A DNA stretch of 38,794 bases, from assembly GCA_020631045.1 (NCBI GenBank), contig JAHDHZ010000012.1, positions 1 through 38,794 of the forward strand, written 5' to 3'. Position numbers and translations under genes: made by a program. Origin of the DNA: Flavobacteriales bacterium (GTDB taxonomy: Bacteria; Bacteroidota; Bacteroidia; Flavobacteriales_G; JALEGO01). Positions within the stretch are counted from its first letter, which is position 1. Every line of letters begins with the position of its first letter. The notes under the pieces are model-generated. The model ran no database searches. It was not told where the DNA came from and saw only the letters and a list, made by a program, of their open reading frames with translations. This document shows positions 22,578-30,241 of the stretch, piece by piece.

Positions 22578-25001
22578 ATGAATAAATGTCTAGCACTTTT
22601 ACTTTTTTTCTTGAATAGCCTAATGGTTTTCGGGCAAAATCAATACACACTTTCAGGAAAACTGATCGATCAAGAAAACGCTCCAATTGCCTTTGCTACT
22701 ATTGCTCTTTTTGAGAACACGTCTAATAAACTTTTAAAGGCCAGCACAAGTGATGTAAATGGTTTGTTTGAGGTTGAGGCACTTAAAGCAGGTACATACA
22801 CCCTTAAAATATCATTCGTAGGATTCACAAATTATGAAAAAATACTGGAGATAAAAAAAGACACTGATTTGAAAACAATTGCCTTAAGCACTTCAGTGAA
22901 TAACCTCAAAACAATCGAAGTCTCTGCCCTTCGCCCTTTGGTTGAAATTAAGCCCAACAAAACAGTCTTTAATGTAGAAGGCACCATCAACGCTTCAGGT
23001 TCTGATGGGCTTGAATTGTTAAGAAAAGCTCCGGGCGTGATTGTAGACAATGACAACAACATCTCTTTGAAAGGCAAAAGCGGAGTACAAATTTATATTG
23101 ACAATAAACCCACTCAAATGGATGGTGAAGATTTAACAGCTTATCTTGAAAGTTTAAGTGCAGATCAAATTGACAACATTGAAATTATTTCTAATCCATC
23201 AGCCAGATTTGATGCTGCAGGTAGTGGCGGAATCATCAACGTAATTCTAAAAAAACAAAAATTAGAACACCTCAATGCAACGATTAACGCAGGATACAAT
23301 CAAGGGTTTTATCCGAAATTTAATCTTGGAACAACACTCAATTACAGAAAAAACAAGACCAATTTTTTCTTTTCTTACAATTATAGAGATCGGAAAATGC
23401 GCTCAGAGCATTCTTTTTATAGAGAGCAAAATGATTTTGTGTTACAATCTGACGCCTCTACATTGCGAGTAAGAAAAAGCCATAATTTAAAAACTGGAAT
23501 TGATTATTCTTTAAATAAAAAAAACACTATTGGGTTTTATGTTGAGGGTAACTTTACGCCTAACGGCAACTCTTTAGGATTGAATGATGCACAAATTGGG
23601 CCTTTAACTTTAGGCTTTGAAGAATTATTAAACACCTATGACTACACCTTAACAAGCAGAAACAACCGCGCCATAAACCTAAACTATTTATATAAAGACA
23701 CCAACGATCATGTTTTTATGATCAATCTAGATTATGGCCAGCGTACTGTTCAAAGCGATGTCAACCAACAAAACAACTGGCTAGCTCTTACAGACTCTAG
23801 TTTCTTAAGAGCTGAAGATATCATAAATGAACGGGCAACCCAAATTGACTTAGCCTCAATCAAACTTGATTATCAAGTACCCCTTTGGGACGGAAATTTA
23901 GCTCTAGGACACAAAACCAGTCAGGTAAATACAACGAATGATTTTTTATTTTATGATGTTATCTCAGGCAATAAAATCATCAACACAGACCAGACCAATG
24001 ACTTCGAATATAAAGAAACAGTCTACGCCTTTTATATAGAATATCAAAAGACTATCAAGAAATTTGATTTATCGCTTGGATTGCGTGACGAATACACAGA
24101 TTCAGACGGACGACTTACAAGCTTAGACACCACTCAGAACACCACCATCAAAAGAGACTACAACGATCTTTTTCCTTCATTTGGAGTAAGTTACAATGCT
24201 AGTAAAAAACAATCTTTTAGTTTAAACTACTCAAAAAGATTAGACCGTCCTAGCTTTAGAAAGCTAAACCCTTTTCAATACCGAATGAGCAGCATTACCT
24301 ATAGAGCAGGCAACCCTTTACTTACCCCACAATACACTCACAACATTGAACTCTCACACAGCTTTAGAAGATTTTTAAATACTTCAGTCAGTTATACTCT
24401 AGTGCAAGATTTTACCGCTGATGTCGTAAAAGCTCTTGATTCAAACATCACCATTCAAAAACCTTATAACATTGAAAATCAAAAGATCATTAGTCTAAAC
24501 AATTCACTGTACATTCCTGTTTCAAAAAAATATACGGTATATCTATCGAACTCTTTATCTAATATTAAAAATCAAAGTTTTATTGACTCATCTACCACCA
24601 TTGATTTAAATGTAACGGTGTGGAATTTATACATGCAAAACACCTTTACTATTTTTAATGATGTAAAAATGGAAGTGAGTGGATGGATCTCTTCTCCTGG
24701 AATTTGGCAAGGCAACATGCCCTATAAATGGCAAGGAAGTTTAGACTTAGGCTTTCAAAAGAAAATCATGAAAGAGCGTGGAAAAATCAGGTTGTCTTTC
24801 AGTGACATTCTATTTACCTCCCCTTGGCGTGTTGAAGCACAAACTGATAATCTGTATTTATTAGGTGGAGGAAACTGGGAATCACGTCAAGTGCGCCTAA
24901 ATTTCTCTTACACCTTTGGCAATCAAAAAATCAGAGCTAAGCGCATAAAAACAGGGCTTGATGATGAAAATAAACGCGCCTCAGGAGGTGAAGGTAGATA
25001 A
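22578..25001 (+). CDS. Outer membrane beta-barrel protein, TonB-dependent-receptor-like (OMP_b-brl_3 type)
   Basis: An 807-residue outer-membrane protein. A signal peptide covers about residues 1-20 (LLFFLNSLMVFGQ). A carboxypeptidase-regulatory-like Ig domain follows (about 22-105; SGKLIDQENAPIAFATIAL, FVGFTNYEK), then a plug-like domain (about 120-215; GLELLRKAPGVIVD, KSGVQIYIDNKPTQM, IEIISNPSARFDAAGSGGII) and a beta-barrel of about 590 residues (LNYSKRLDRPSFRKLNP is typical of the family). The C-terminal end carries the charged DDENKR tail after the last strand, as seen in this group. Members are thought to import or sense an unknown ligand. There is no SusD-like partner. The convergent gene's stop is 2 bases away. 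Confidence 0.9.
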   Translation: MNKCLALLLFFLNSLMVFGQNQYTLSGKLIDQENAPIAFATIALFENTSNKLLKASTSDVNGLFEVEALKAGTYTLKISFVGFTNYEKILEIKKDTDLKTIALSTSVNNLKTIEVSALRPLVEIKPNKTVFNVEGTINASGSDGLELLRKAPGVIVDNDNNISLKGKSGVQIYIDNKPTQMDGEDLTAYLESLSADQIDNIEIISNPSARFDAAGSGGIINVILKKQKLEHLNATINAGYNQGFYPKFNLGTTLNYRKNKTNFFFSYNYRDRKMRSEHSFYREQNDFVLQSDASTLRVRKSHNLKTGIDYSLNKKNTIGFYVEGNFTPNGNSLGLNDAQIGPLTLGFEELLNTYDYTLTSRNNRAINLNYLYKDTNDHVFMINLDYGQRTVQSDVNQQNNWLALTDSSFLRAEDIINERATQIDLASIKLDYQVPLWDGNLALGHKTSQVNTTNDFLFYDVISGNKIINTDQTNDFEYKETVYAFYIEYQKTIKKFDLSLGLRDEYTDSDGRLTSLDTTQNTTIKRDYNDLFPSFGVSYNASKKQSFSLNYSKRLDRPSFRKLNPFQYRMSSITYRAGNPLLTPQYTHNIELSHSFRRFLNTSVSYTLVQDFTADVVKALDSNITIQKPYNIENQKIISLNNSLYIPVSKKYTVYLSNSLSNIKNQSFIDSSTTIDLNVTVWNLYMQNTFTIFNDVKMEVSGWISSPGIWQGNMPYKWQGSLDLGFQKKIMKERGKIRLSFSDILFTSPWRVEAQTDNLYLLGGGNWESRQVRLNFSYTFGNQKIRAKRIKTGLDDENKRASGGEGR

Positions 25002-25003
25002 AA

Positions 25004-27001
25004 TCAAAGACTTGTTGCCTTTTGCATATAGCGATCTGATGAGAGCTTGTCTCCAAGATAGAAGTAGGTTTTACCTATGTTTTCAAGTAAAGTCTTTTTA
25101 CCAGGCTCAATCTGTTCAGCTTTTAAAAAGTACTTGAGTGATGTTTTAAAATCACCAGAAAAACCATAGGCTACTCCTAAATTTTCAAGGGTGTGCAGGT
25201 TTTCAGGTTGTAATGCATGAGCCTTTAATAGATTTTCAATCGCCTTTGGTAAGTTCTGCAAGTTTTTACCGTACACCTCCCCTAGCTCATCAAATGCTCT
25301 ATGATTCTTTGGCAGCAAAGAGCTAAGCATTTCAAGGTACTTTACCGCCTCTTGTGGGTTGTTTGCTTTCACCAGGGTATCGGCAATGAAAAAAATAGCA
25401 TTTTCAATGTCTTTAAAATTAGGATTTTGTTTCAAACCACTTTCATAAGCATTGCGGGAGCCCTGGAAGTTTTGTGCTTCATATAATGTGTGGCCCAAAA
25501 GGGTTTTTGATTGAATATAATGGGGGTATAACCTTAAAGACTTTTGCAAAGCATTGGTAGCTTTGAGCAAGTACTCATTCTTTTTTGTAGCGTTTTTCTC
25601 TTTACGTGCCTTTTCATAGAAGGCTCCTCCTACCGACATATTCACCTTCGCACTCGCGCTAGAGGTCTTGTAATCTGCAATGGCTAGAGTATGATCGTTC
25701 TTCCAAACCGATGCCCTAGAAATGGTCTTAAAGCTGTAGAATCCAAACAATATTAGCGCAATGATTACCGCTTGTTTTTTGAGCCACTTATTCAAGATTA
25801 ACACTGTTGCAATGGCAAATGCAATAGAAGGCACATACATGAAACGTTCATTCATAAACACCCCTATTTCAAAAAACAGGTTGGTAAACAAAATAAAGGT
25901 GCCGATAAAAAACAGGGCTAAATAGCCCCAAATATTGGTGCGGTCTTTTAAGAGCTTATACACTCCAAAGGCAAGCATCAACAAATAGATGCCAATCGCC
26001 ATCCACACAAAAGCAGAAGAGAAATCTACATACGGAAAATCTTTTCCGTTATACACAAAATCTTCACTTCCAATTGGGTGCCAAGGATAGTAATCGTGCG
26101 TCAAGGGGTGCGGAAAAATCAGCAATTTCAAATACCAAAACATGCAAAAAAAGATGGTGGCCAACTTTTCAGAAGCACTCGCCTTTAAAAAGGGTTGATT
26201 CAACAGTTGCTCTTGCCCTGAAGTACTGATCTCTCCCAAGACTTGTGAGCGAATAAAAAAGTAGATCAAAAATGCCCCAAGCATTGGCAAGGTGTTTTTG
26301 ACGATCTCAGGAATTCTCATCTCAGATCGAAAGACATACAAGGTGAGTGGAATCACTCCTAAGAAGGTCACCACGGTTTCTTTGGCAAACACTCCAAATA
26401 AAAAGCTTAAAAAGGCCCAAATGAGTAATTTTTGGTTTTTTGTATCAACCGATCGAATACAAAAATAAAGTGCGCCTAAGCCCCCTAACAATGACCAAAT
26501 CTCATCTAATGATTTGATATTAGCGACTACCTCAGTGTGCAGAGGGTGGGCTAAATACAGTAGGGTCATTAAAAAGGCGGGAGTGAGGTAGAATTTTTGG
26601 GTGGATGTGAAAAGCTGTTGTAGGGTAATGAGCAGTAGTATTGCCGTGAGCCCGTAAAAAAGTGCGTTGCTGATGTGTAAAACATGGGCCAGGTTTTCTT
26701 TCTTTTTATTGTATTTAGCCGTGGGCAGGCCTTCTCTGGGGCCCAAAAACTCCCAAACAACAGCAAAATATGCTAAAGTGAGAGGGCGGTAACGACCCCC
26801 TTCGACCAAGTTTTTTTGTTTTCCAAAAAAGCCCGTAAAGGCATCGTGGGTAAAGATATCTGAGATTCCATCAAAGCCTTTTTTGGTGAATTGGTTGTGA
26901 GAGATCACAATTTTATCATCTAAGGCAAACTCATGTGAGAAGGTGCCAGCGTAGAGTAAAAATGCTGCTAAGAAAACAAGAACTTTATCTAAGTGTTTCA
27001 T
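25004..27001 (-). CDS. GT-C-like polytopic membrane protein with C-terminal TPR repeats (TMTC-like)
   Basis: A 665-residue inner-membrane protein. About the first 420 residues hold around ten membrane helices; the first loop contains HEFALDDKIVISHNQF, in which the DD pair and spacing recall the metal/substrate site in loop 1 of GT-C glycosyltransferases and of the TMTC O-mannosyltransferases, and GRYRPLTLAYFAV follows as in that family. Residues about 440-665 consist of tetratricopeptide repeats (ALQKSLRLYPHYIQSKTLLG, AIENLLKAHALQPENLHTLENLG and similar). Transfer of a lipid-linked sugar to proteins is the natural guess but no activity is established for the bacterial members. It has its own -7 box and lies last in the minus-strand run after asparaginase. 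Confidence 0.82.
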   Translation of the reverse strand: MKHLDKVLVFLAAFLLYAGTFSHEFALDDKIVISHNQFTKKGFDGISDIFTHDAFTGFFGKQKNLVEGGRYRPLTLAYFAVVWEFLGPREGLPTAKYNKKKENLAHVLHISNALFYGLTAILLLITLQQLFTSTQKFYLTPAFLMTLLYLAHPLHTEVVANIKSLDEIWSLLGGLGALYFCIRSVDTKNQKLLIWAFLSFLFGVFAKETVVTFLGVIPLTLYVFRSEMRIPEIVKNTLPMLGAFLIYFFIRSQVLGEISTSGQEQLLNQPFLKASASEKLATIFFCMFWYLKLLIFPHPLTHDYYPWHPIGSEDFVYNGKDFPYVDFSSAFVWMAIGIYLLMLAFGVYKLLKDRTNIWGYLALFFIGTFILFTNLFFEIGVFMNERFMYVPSIAFAIATVLILNKWLKKQAVIIALILFGFYSFKTISRASVWKNDHTLAIADYKTSSASAKVNMSVGGAFYEKARKEKNATKKNEYLLKATNALQKSLRLYPHYIQSKTLLGHTLYEAQNFQGSRNAYESGLKQNPNFKDIENAIFFIADTLVKANNPQEAVKYLEMLSSLLPKNHRAFDELGEVYGKNLQNLPKAIENLLKAHALQPENLHTLENLGVAYGFSGDFKTSLKYFLKAEQIEPGKKTLLENIGKTYFYLGDKLSSDRYMQKATSL

Positions 27002-27008
27002 GGTGAGA

Positions 27009-27016
27009 CAAAAGTA
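27009..27016 (-). promoter_or_regulatory. -7 box TACTTTTG before the GT-C/TPR gene
   Basis: Perfect TAnnTTTG match on the minus strand with 7 bases between it and the ATG at 27001, inside the 39-base gap after the asparaginase gene. Transcription from it would give a leader of a few bases or none. Confidence 0.45.
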
Positions 27017-27040
27017 CTTTAAATCAAAAAAAAAGTAAAA

Positions 27041-28063
27041 TTAGACACTAAGCTCTCCTCGTAAAGAAGTCGCTAAGTATTTCTTTTGGTCTGCAGCACT
27101 GAGATCTAGACTTAAGAGGTACATCATTTTTGTTATGGCAGCCTCAAGGGTCATGTCTTTGCCGTGTACAATGTTGTACTTCAAGGCTGAAGGGTTGGTG
27201 GCGTATTTTTCAGGATCAACAGAGCCAATATTGCATTGGGTAATGTTTAACAACAGTACGCCTTTTTCTGAAAGTGTTTTAATTAGTGTTGTAATTTCTG
27301 AAGTATTCGGTAGATTGCCTGCTCCGAAAGATTGAATGACCAGCCCCTTAAGGTTTTCAATTTGCACATAGCTTTGGAGTACTTCTTTGCTAATGCCCGG
27401 GTAAATGGTCAGTATCGCTACATCTGTACATAGGTTCTTGCGCACCACTAAGTCTTGGGGCTTTATTCTAAGCAAGTGCTCAAAATCATAGGTGATGTGC
27501 ACTCCTGCATTGGCCAGCACGGGGTAATTGGGCGAATGAAAGGCCTGAAAGTGCTCAGCATTAAACTTATGAGTTCTATTCGCTCTGTATAGCTGGTATT
27601 CAAAATAAATGCACACCTCTTGAATCAAGGGCTCATCGACATCTTTACTTGCCGCAATTTCAATGGCGGTAATGATGTTTTCTTTACCATCTGTTCTGAG
27701 CACTCCGATGGGCAATTGAGACCCTGTGAAAATTACTGGCTTTGCCAATCCTTCTAACATAAAACTTAAGGCTGAAGCCGTATAAGACATGGTATCTGAT
27801 CCGTGCAAAACAACAAATCCATCAACCTTATGGTAATGCGCTTCAATGATCTGAGCCAATTCATCCCAAATATGAGGTTGCATATTGGTTGAGTCAATTG
27901 GGGTTTGAAAACTAATGGCAGTTAATTCAGCATTCAGTTTTTTGAGCTCTGGTAAATGCTGGCTGGTGTGATTAAAATCAATGGGCGTGAGATGCCCTTC
28001 TAAATCTTCGATCATACCGATGGTTCCGCCCGTGTAGATCAGTAATATGTGAGGCTTAGACAC
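27041..28063 (-). CDS. ansA: Type I asparaginase
   Basis: A 340-residue enzyme that hydrolyses L-asparagine to aspartate and ammonia. It has no signal peptide, so it is the cytosolic type I form. The two threonine active-site motifs are clear: YTGGTIGM with nucleophile Thr14 and VLHGSDTMSYTA with the Thr-Asp pair near residue 91. TGSQLPIG and a small C-terminal domain with QSFGAGNLP complete the family pattern; length is normal. It lies 3 bases after the HIT gene on the same strand, so the two are co-transcribed. Confidence 0.93.
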   Translation of the reverse strand: MSKPHILLIYTGGTIGMIEDLEGHLTPIDFNHTSQHLPELKKLNAELTAISFQTPIDSTNMQPHIWDELAQIIEAHYHKVDGFVVLHGSDTMSYTASALSFMLEGLAKPVIFTGSQLPIGVLRTDGKENIITAIEIAASKDVDEPLIQEVCIYFEYQLYRANRTHKFNAEHFQAFHSPNYPVLANAGVHITYDFEHLLRIKPQDLVVRKNLCTDVAILTIYPGISKEVLQSYVQIENLKGLVIQSFGAGNLPNTSEITTLIKTLSEKGVLLLNITQCNIGSVDPEKYATNPSALKYNIVHGKDMTLEAAITKMMYLLSLDLSAADQKKYLATSLRGELSV

Positions 28064-28066
28064 GAT

Positions 28067-28459
28067 TTATAAATTTTCTTTGATGCGCTCGGCAATGGCT
28101 TGCATCTCTAGTTTTGAAAACTCTAGTTTTGGCTTTGCAAAATTCATATCTGCCACCGCATTGATCGGAATCAAGTGAATATGCGCGTGCGGCACTTCAA
28201 GGCCTACGACTGAAACCCCAATTTTTTTACAATCAAAACTTTGTTGCATGCCTTTGGCAACTTTTTTAGCAAAAAGATGCAGCCTAGAAAGTAGTTCATC
28301 ATCTAAATCAAAGATATTGTCGATTTCTTTTTTTGGAATCACCAAAACATGGCCCTTTGCAATCGGAAAGACATCTAAAAAAGCCAAGCAGTCTTCTGAT
28401 TCTGCTATTTTGTAGCAGGGAATTTCGCCGTTGATGATTTTTGTGAAGATTGAGGGCAT
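28067..28459 (-). CDS. HIT family protein (histidine triad nucleotide hydrolase)
   Basis: A 130-residue cytosolic protein of the Hint/HIT superfamily, which hydrolyses AMP-linked substrates such as AMP-lysine or Ap4A. The N-terminus IFTKIINGEIPCYKIAE and the signature HAHIHLIP at 91-98, giving the H-x-H-x-H triad (His91, His93, His95), are diagnostic; GHVLVIPKKE is the conserved strand before the helix. It is first in a two-gene unit with asparaginase. greA lies upstream on the same strand, with a long palindrome in the 129-base gap. Confidence 0.95.
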   Translation of the reverse strand: MPSIFTKIINGEIPCYKIAESEDCLAFLDVFPIAKGHVLVIPKKEIDNIFDLDDELLSRLHLFAKKVAKGMQQSFDCKKIGVSVVGLEVPHAHIHLIPINAVADMNFAKPKLEFSKLEMQAIAERIKENL

Positions 28460-28467
28460 TTTGTCGT

Positions 28468-28584
28468 GTTTGTATGTTTTTGGAGACGTTTTTTCCTAAG
28501 GCTTTTTCAGTTGTTATTTTTCATGACTGACAAACGTAAAGTTTGTAGGCCATGAAAAATGACAACTGAAAAAGCCCTACAAAC
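28468..28584. repeat. Long nested palindrome between greA and the HIT gene
   Basis: The main arms 28500-28525 and 28551-28576 pair over 26 bases with one difference (a G-U pair in RNA). The 25-base centre holds a further 6-bp pair, acaaac (28530-28535) and gtttgt (28541-28546). An outer 7-bp pair, gtttgta (28468-28474) and tacaaac (28578-28584), frames the whole. No T run follows the stem on either strand, so it does not look like an ordinary terminator. It begins 12 bases past the greA stop codon. It could be a RNA-processing or attenuation hairpin, or a REP/MITE-like palindromic unit; no second copy was seen in this window. Confidence 0.8.
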
Positions 28585-28588
28585 AATA

Positions 28589-29062
28589 TTATCTAGAGAT
28601 GTCAAGCACCTCAAATTTCATTTGGCCAGCTGGAGTGGTGACTTCTGCTATTTCACCGACTTTTTTGCCTAAAAGCCCCTTGCTTATTGGCGATTCAATT
28701 GAGATTTTTTTCTCAGCCAAATTCGCTTCATTTTCTGGTACCAATGTGTATTGCATTTCGGCGCCGTTGGCTGTGTTTTTGATCTTTACTTTTGAGAGAA
28801 TCAGCACCTTAGAAGTGTCGAGTTGAGATTCATCAATGATGCGTGCGTTGGCAATTTTTTCGTTGAGCTTTGAGATTTTCATCTCAAGCATGCCTTGTGC
28901 TTCTTTTGCAGCGTCATATTCTGCGTTTTCTGACAAATCACCTTTATCTCTTGCCGTGGCAATCTGTTGAGAGATTTTAGGGCGTTCTACAGACTCTAAA
29001 TGCTTTACCTCGTCTCTAAGCTTTTGTAAGCCTTCTTCTGTTACATGAACAACTTGACTCAT
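28589..29062 (-). CDS. greA: Transcription elongation factor GreA
   Basis: A 157-residue protein that enters the secondary channel of RNA polymerase and stimulates cleavage of the backtracked transcript. The N-terminal coiled coil (about 1-75) carries at its tip GDLSENAEYDAAKEAQ, including the acidic residues required for cleavage. The C-terminal FKBP-like domain (SPISKGLLGKKVGEIAEV) docks on the polymerase. Length and motifs are normal. It is separated by 72 bases from the PorV-like gene upstream on the same strand. Confidence 0.96.
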   Translation of the reverse strand: MSQVVHVTEEGLQKLRDEVKHLESVERPKISQQIATARDKGDLSENAEYDAAKEAQGMLEMKISKLNEKIANARIIDESQLDTSKVLILSKVKIKNTANGAEMQYTLVPENEANLAEKKISIESPISKGLLGKKVGEIAEVTTPAGQMKFEVLDISR

Positions 29063-29135
29063 ATCAATTCATTTAAACACAAAAGGATCTTCTCTTTTCA
29101 GAAAAAACCCTTTTGTTTGGTTTTATTATTTTTAG

Positions 29136-30215
29136 TTATAGATCTAACCTCAATGTAGCAGAGTGTGTTCCGCCAAATCTTGCAGTAGGTCTAAATGCAT
29201 AATCTACTCCGAGTACTTTACCCTCTGACCCCATAGGAATGTTAAATCCGACTCCTGCTGCAGGTCCTAGATAAGCATTGGTTAAATCAGCAGCATCTTC
29301 ATCTAAAGAAGAACCGTTTTCATGAGCATATCCCAATCTTAATCTAAAGATTTGCTTGTAAGCATATTCAAGTCCGGCAATGATTTGATCTTTGCCAAAC
29401 GAGTTAGACAAAAAGTTTACGTTTAACGTTAGAATGTTTGCTGGCTTCATTTTTTTATCAGAAGTAGAATCTTTGGCCATAGCGCCTCCTAAATGAAAAT
29501 CATAAGCAGCTCCAATGTTTAATAGGGCCGGCAATTCAAAACCTTGTGATCTTTGGCTTAAAGTATATTCAATATCATTGAAGATTACCTTCTCTGAAAA
29601 TCCATCACCAGAAAACTTCATCTTAGGACCAACATTTTTTAAAGAGATGCCAAACCGTGTTCTATCAAAATCTCCAGTCACATAACGAATACCAATATCA
29701 AAAGACATTCCTGAAGCTCCAGAGTTGGCAATTTGTTCAGAAATTGTACGCACAGTAATGCCTCCGTAAATACTGTTTGAAAAAGTCTTTGCATATGACA
29801 AACCAATGTTTAAAAAAGTTGGACTAAACGTACCAGCGCCTCCATCAGGTAAATTTGTTGTGGTGATGTCTATGTCTCCAAAGCTCATCGCAGAAACAGT
29901 TAATCCGAAAACTGAAGACTCTCCTACTTGCTGGCCAAAACCCAGAGAAGAGAAACTAATACCAGATCCTGTTAACCAGTTTTTATATCCAAACATGACT
30001 TCTGTTCCTTGAGTGAAAGCTAGACCTGCTACGTTGGTAGCCGCAGCCTCAATACCTAACACACTTGCTGTGTTAGAGCCTGCAAGACCAGAAGAAGCTG
30101 CCCATGGATTGATTTTAAGTTCTGAAGCACCTGCTTCACCGACGCGGTCTTCATTTCCGGCAAGGGCTGAAAACCCAAAGCCTAACATTGCAATACTTAA
30201 TAATATTCTATACAT
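29136..30215 (-). CDS. PorV/PorQ family outer membrane beta-barrel protein
   Basis: A 359-residue FadL-like barrel. A signal peptide of about 19 residues (MYRILLSIAMLGFGFSALA) precedes ELKINPWAASSGLAGSNTAS, and the pattern of alternating strands runs to the C-terminal aromatic/Leu end (HSATLRLDL). The stretch GIEAAATNVAGLAF is typical of PorV/PorQ (the 'DUF3308' family). PorV itself carries T9SS substrates from the SprA translocon to the PorU attachment complex. This copy is the last gene of an operon with a large T9SS cargo and a TonB-dependent receptor, so it may be a dedicated paralogue rather than the general PorV; I cannot tell which without the rest of the genome. Confidence 0.87.
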   Translation of the reverse strand: MYRILLSIAMLGFGFSALAGNEDRVGEAGASELKINPWAASSGLAGSNTASVLGIEAAATNVAGLAFTQGTEVMFGYKNWLTGSGISFSSLGFGQQVGESSVFGLTVSAMSFGDIDITTTNLPDGGAGTFSPTFLNIGLSYAKTFSNSIYGGITVRTISEQIANSGASGMSFDIGIRYVTGDFDRTRFGISLKNVGPKMKFSGDGFSEKVIFNDIEYTLSQRSQGFELPALLNIGAAYDFHLGGAMAKDSTSDKKMKPANILTLNVNFLSNSFGKDQIIAGLEYAYKQIFRLRLGYAHENGSSLDEDAADLTNAYLGPAAGVGFNIPMGSEGKVLGVDYAFRPTARFGGTHSATLRLDL

Positions 30216-30241
30216 AGTTTTTTTTCTTGTTGATTAAACAA

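Noticed and set aside
22313-22585. 90-codon open frame spanning the gap before the TonB-receptor-like gene
   Set aside because: It overlaps the ends of both neighbours, runs straight through the inverted repeat and its composition does not look like a real protein.
29079-29116. Stem acaaaagg/ccttttgt as a terminator between the PorV-like gene and greA
   Set aside because: Only 8 bp, AT-rich, with a 22-base loop and no T run on the minus strand; too weak to call.
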